A DNA stretch of 64,000 nucleotides from Bradyrhizobium sp. NP1 (GTDB taxonomy: Bacteria; Pseudomonadota; Alphaproteobacteria; Rhizobiales; Xanthobacteraceae): the NCBI RefSeq assembly GCF_030378205.1, contig NZ_CP127385.1, positions 2,582,001 through 2,646,000 of the forward strand, written 5' to 3'. Of the stretch, positions 61,889-64,000 are shown in pieces. A program made the translations under genes and the position numbers. Positions within the stretch are counted from its first letter, which is position 1; every line of letters begins with the position of its first letter. The notes below the pieces were generated by a model, which did no database searches, was not told the DNA's origin, and saw nothing but the letters and a program-made list of their open reading frames with translations.

Positions 61889-63109
61889 ATGAGCCAAGGA
61901 CCCGTTCTGATCGTCGGCGCCGGACACGCCGGTTTCCAGGTCGCCGCCTCGCTGCGCCAGCACGGCTTTGCCGATGCTATCCGTCTGATCAATGACGAAG
62001 CGCATCTGCCCTATCAGCGACCGCCATTGTCGAAGGCGTATCTGAAGGGCACCGGCGGGCCGGACAGCCTGATGTTCCGGCCGCAGAAGTTTTTCGACGA
62101 TCAGAAGGTCGAGCTGTTGGCCGATCACGCGGTCGCCATCGACCGCGCCGCGCGCAAGCTGAAGCTCGCCTCGGGCCAATCGCTCGACTACGGCCATTTG
62201 GTGCTGGCGACCGGCGCGCGCAACCGCCTGATCGACATCCCCAACGCCAACCTGCCCAATGTGCGCTACCTGCGTATCCTCGACGACAGCGAGGATCTGC
62301 GTGCCCGGATCGCCGCGAGCAGGCATGTCGTGGTCATCGGCGCCGGATTCATTGGCCTCGAATTCGCCGCCACTGCGCGCATCAAGGGGCTGGAGGTCGA
62401 CGTCATCGAGCTCGCAAGCCGGGTGATGGCGCGCGCCGTGACGGCCGAAGTGTCCGACTATTTCCAGAAGCGTCATACGCAAGCCGGCATCCGCATCCGT
62501 CTCGGCGTGCAGGTCACCAGCATCGAGGCCGACGGTAGCAAGGTGACCGGTGTCTCCCTGAGCGACGGCCACCACATCCCGGCGGATCTCGTCGTGGTCG
62601 GCGTCGGCGTGCTGCCCAATGTCGAGCTCGCGGCCGAAGCCGGCCTGCCGGTTGCGTCGGGCATCATCGTCAATGAGCATCTCTTGACCGCCGATCCCCA
62701 TATCTCCGCGATCGGAGATTGCGCGCTGTTCGCAAGCCCGCGCTTCGGCGGCTCGCTGCGGCTGGAATCGGTGCAGAACGCGACCGACCAGGCGCGCTGT
62801 GTCGCGGCGCGATTGACCGGCGACGACAAGGCCTATGACGGCCTGCCGTGGTTCTGGAGCGACCAGGCCGACGACAAGCTGCAGATCGCCGGGCTGACCA
62901 CCGGCTACGACCAGGTGGTGATGCGCGGCGACCCCGCAAAGAAGGCGTTTTCGGCGTTCTGCTACAAGGCCGGAAAGCTGGTCGGGATCGAATCCATCAA
63001 CCGCGCCGGCGATCACATGTTCGGCCGCCGGCTGCTCGCCGCGAACGGCTCCATTTCGCCGCAGCAGGCGGCCGATCTCAGTTTCGATCTGAAGAAGGCG
63101 CTGGGTTGA
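61889..63109 (+). CDS. FAD-dependent ferredoxin reductase
   Basis: This 406-residue NAD(P)H reductase of the putidaredoxin/palustrisredoxin reductase type supplies electrons to a [2Fe-2S] ferredoxin and on to the P450. Rossmann motifs: GAGHAGFQVAASL (~10) for FAD and GAGFIGLEFAATA (~147) for NAD, with the C-terminal FAD segment AIGDCALF. It starts 3 nt after the P450 stop, so the two form one operon. A missing ferredoxin gene suggests the electron carrier is encoded elsewhere, as in Rhodopseudomonas palustris, where PuR is unlinked. Confidence 0.92.
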   Translation: MSQGPVLIVGAGHAGFQVAASLRQHGFADAIRLINDEAHLPYQRPPLSKAYLKGTGGPDSLMFRPQKFFDDQKVELLADHAVAIDRAARKLKLASGQSLDYGHLVLATGARNRLIDIPNANLPNVRYLRILDDSEDLRARIAASRHVVVIGAGFIGLEFAATARIKGLEVDVIELASRVMARAVTAEVSDYFQKRHTQAGIRIRLGVQVTSIEADGSKVTGVSLSDGHHIPADLVVVGVGVLPNVELAAEAGLPVASGIIVNEHLLTADPHISAIGDCALFASPRFGGSLRLESVQNATDQARCVAARLTGDDKAYDGLPWFWSDQADDKLQIAGLTTGYDQVVMRGDPAKKAFSAFCYKAGKLVGIESINRAGDHMFGRRLLAANGSISPQQAADLSFDLKKALG

Positions 63110-63114
63110 CTTTT

Positions 63115-63275
63115 CCCTCTCCCCTTGTGGGAGAGGGTGCCTGAGATGCGAAGCATCGAAGGCGGGTGAGGGGTCCTTAGCATGCTGACCCCTCACCCGG
63201 CTCGAATTCGCTTTGCTCATTCTCGCCACGCTAAGAGCGAGCTTCGCTCGTCTCGGCTCCCACAAGGGGAGAGGG
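63115..63275. repeat. Intergenic palindromic repeat (CCCTCTCCCC type)
   Basis: CCCTCTCCCCTTGTGGGAGA (from 63115, running to 63137) is itself a hairpin; its partner CTCCCACAAGGGGAGAGGG is at 63257-63275. The element lies between the convergent ferredoxin reductase and sugar kinase genes and probably ends both transcripts. Confidence 0.8.
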
Positions 63276-63290
63276 AAACGTCCCCCTGCG

Positions 63291-64000
63291 TCAGACTGTC
63301 TTAAGAACTGCTCCGACCTCTACAGCCGTCGGCATCGACGGTGCCGCGCCCATCCGCTGCACGCAGATCGAGGCAGCGAGGTTGGCATAATCAAGCGCAT
63401 CGCGAATGGCCGCGCCCTCGGCGAGGCGCGCAGCCAGGGCGCCGACGAAGCAGTCGCCCGCGCCGGTGGTGTCGACCGCTGTAACGGCGTGGCCGGGAAT
63501 GACCAGCGGCGTGTCGTCGGCCAGCGCCAGCGCACCACGCCGGCCCAGCGTCACGCAGATGATTTGAGTTTTGTTGACGCGGAGGCGACGCGCGGCGTCG
63601 ATGAATGTTGCGTCTTCATCGCTGTCGCGCAGTTCGGTCCCGGCCAGCACGCCAAGCTCGGTCTCGTTGAGCACGAGGATATCGACGAGGCCGAGCAGCG
63701 CGTGATCGAACGCGACGGCCGGCGCCGGGTTGAGGATCGTGGTGGCGCCCGTCGCGCGCGCCCGCGTGAAGAAGGCGGCAATCGTCGCAAGCGGAATTTC
63801 GAGCTGGCTGACCGCGACGTCGCCGCGTGCCAGCGGCGCCGATGAGACATCGTCGACTGTCAGGTGCGCATTGGCGCCGCCGATGACGACGATGGTGTTG
63901 TCGGCACTGGCGACCGTGATGAGGGCAGTTCCGGTGTGGGCCGCCGCGGTCTGCTGCACGAAGCTGACATCCACGCCTTGCGCCGCCAGAAAGGTTCGCA
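63291..64000 (-). CDS. Ribokinase/PfkB-family sugar kinase, partial (N-terminus outside window)
   Basis: The C-terminal ~236 residues of a PfkB-family carbohydrate kinase are visible. The signature DTTGAGDCFVGALAAR (Asp is the catalytic base) and the preceding GxGAxxxx-like LGRRGALALADD are intact; the segment NPAPAVAFDHALLGLVDILV resembles ribokinase. The sequence reads off the window end at 64000 (RTFLAAQG precedes DVSFVQQ). Ribokinase is likely, but adenosine or other pentose kinases cannot be excluded. The gene's operon partners are outside the window. Confidence 0.87.
   Translation of the reverse strand, partial: RTFLAAQGVDVSFVQQTAAAHTGTALITVASADNTIVVIGGANAHLTVDDVSSAPLARGDVAVSQLEIPLATIAAFFTRARATGATTILNPAPAVAFDHALLGLVDILVLNETELGVLAGTELRDSDEDATFIDAARRLRVNKTQIICVTLGRRGALALADDTPLVIPGHAVTAVDTTGAGDCFVGALAARLAEGAAIRDALDYANLAASICVQRMGAAPSMPTAVEVGAVLKTV

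Overview
The window is high-GC (roughly 65%) alphaproteobacterial chromosome, best matched by Bradyrhizobium or a close relative in the Nitrobacteraceae. Three things point there: the gene order narK-globin-flavoprotein-nasC, which is the Bradyrhizobium diazoefficiens nitrate/NO module; many intergenic palindromic repeats of the kind common in Bradyrhizobium; and the large content of ABC, TRAP and CoA-dependent catabolic genes. No rRNA, tRNA, CRISPR array, phage or transposase gene was seen.

Layout. 1-4519: a branched-chain-amino-acid-type ABC uptake operon (minus strand; ATPase cut by the window edge) divergent from a GntR regulator, with AT-rich inverted repeats between them. 4651-8947: patatin phospholipase, GT4 glycosyltransferase, ABC exporter. 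9101-14596: glycogen-type genes (amylo-alpha-1,6-glucosidase, PRC-barrel protein, MFS protein, glycogen synthase). 14756-24542: CoA transferase, zinc alcohol dehydrogenase, isocitrate/isopropylmalate-type dehydrogenase, a hydrolase/methyltransferase/FMO operon, enoyl-CoA hydratase, L,D-transpeptidase and an orphan Bug receptor. 24698-30845: XRE regulator, small ORF, CcdA, HWE kinase, serine hydrolase and an intradiol dioxygenase. 30989-37752: membrane protein, then narK-bjgb-flp-nasC behind a structured leader. 37908-44150: lactonase, aldo/keto reductase, DMT exporter, autotransporter, methyltransferase. 44157-45691: a scar-like stretch with two unrelated gene ends, a Met-rich EF-hand gene and repeats. 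45697-48663: Lrp regulator divergent from an AceE-type E1. 48974-59034: a sugar-acid catabolic region (aldehyde dehydrogenase, lactonase, uronate dehydrogenase, GntR, IlvD/Edd dehydratase, TRAP transporter and an ABC-type binding protein). 59172-64000: histidine phosphatase, enoyl-CoA hydratase, P450, ferredoxin reductase and a ribokinase cut by the window edge.

How genes work together. The nitrate module imports nitrate/nitrite (NarK), reduces nitrate (NasC, probably fed by Flp) and carries a globin for nitric oxide. The sugar-acid region looks like an oxidative uronate pathway: TRAP import, uronate dehydrogenase, lactonase, dehydratase and aldehyde dehydrogenase. Its GntR/dehydratase and dctP promoters share four copies of an ATTGACAAT-type site, which suggests one regulon. 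I found no clear-cut new defence or mobile system. The most unusual items are the ABC-type binding protein cotranscribed with the TRAP genes, the repeat lying between dctP and dctQ, the structured narK leader, the EF-hand/Met-rich protein beside gene relics, and the shared hairpin family.
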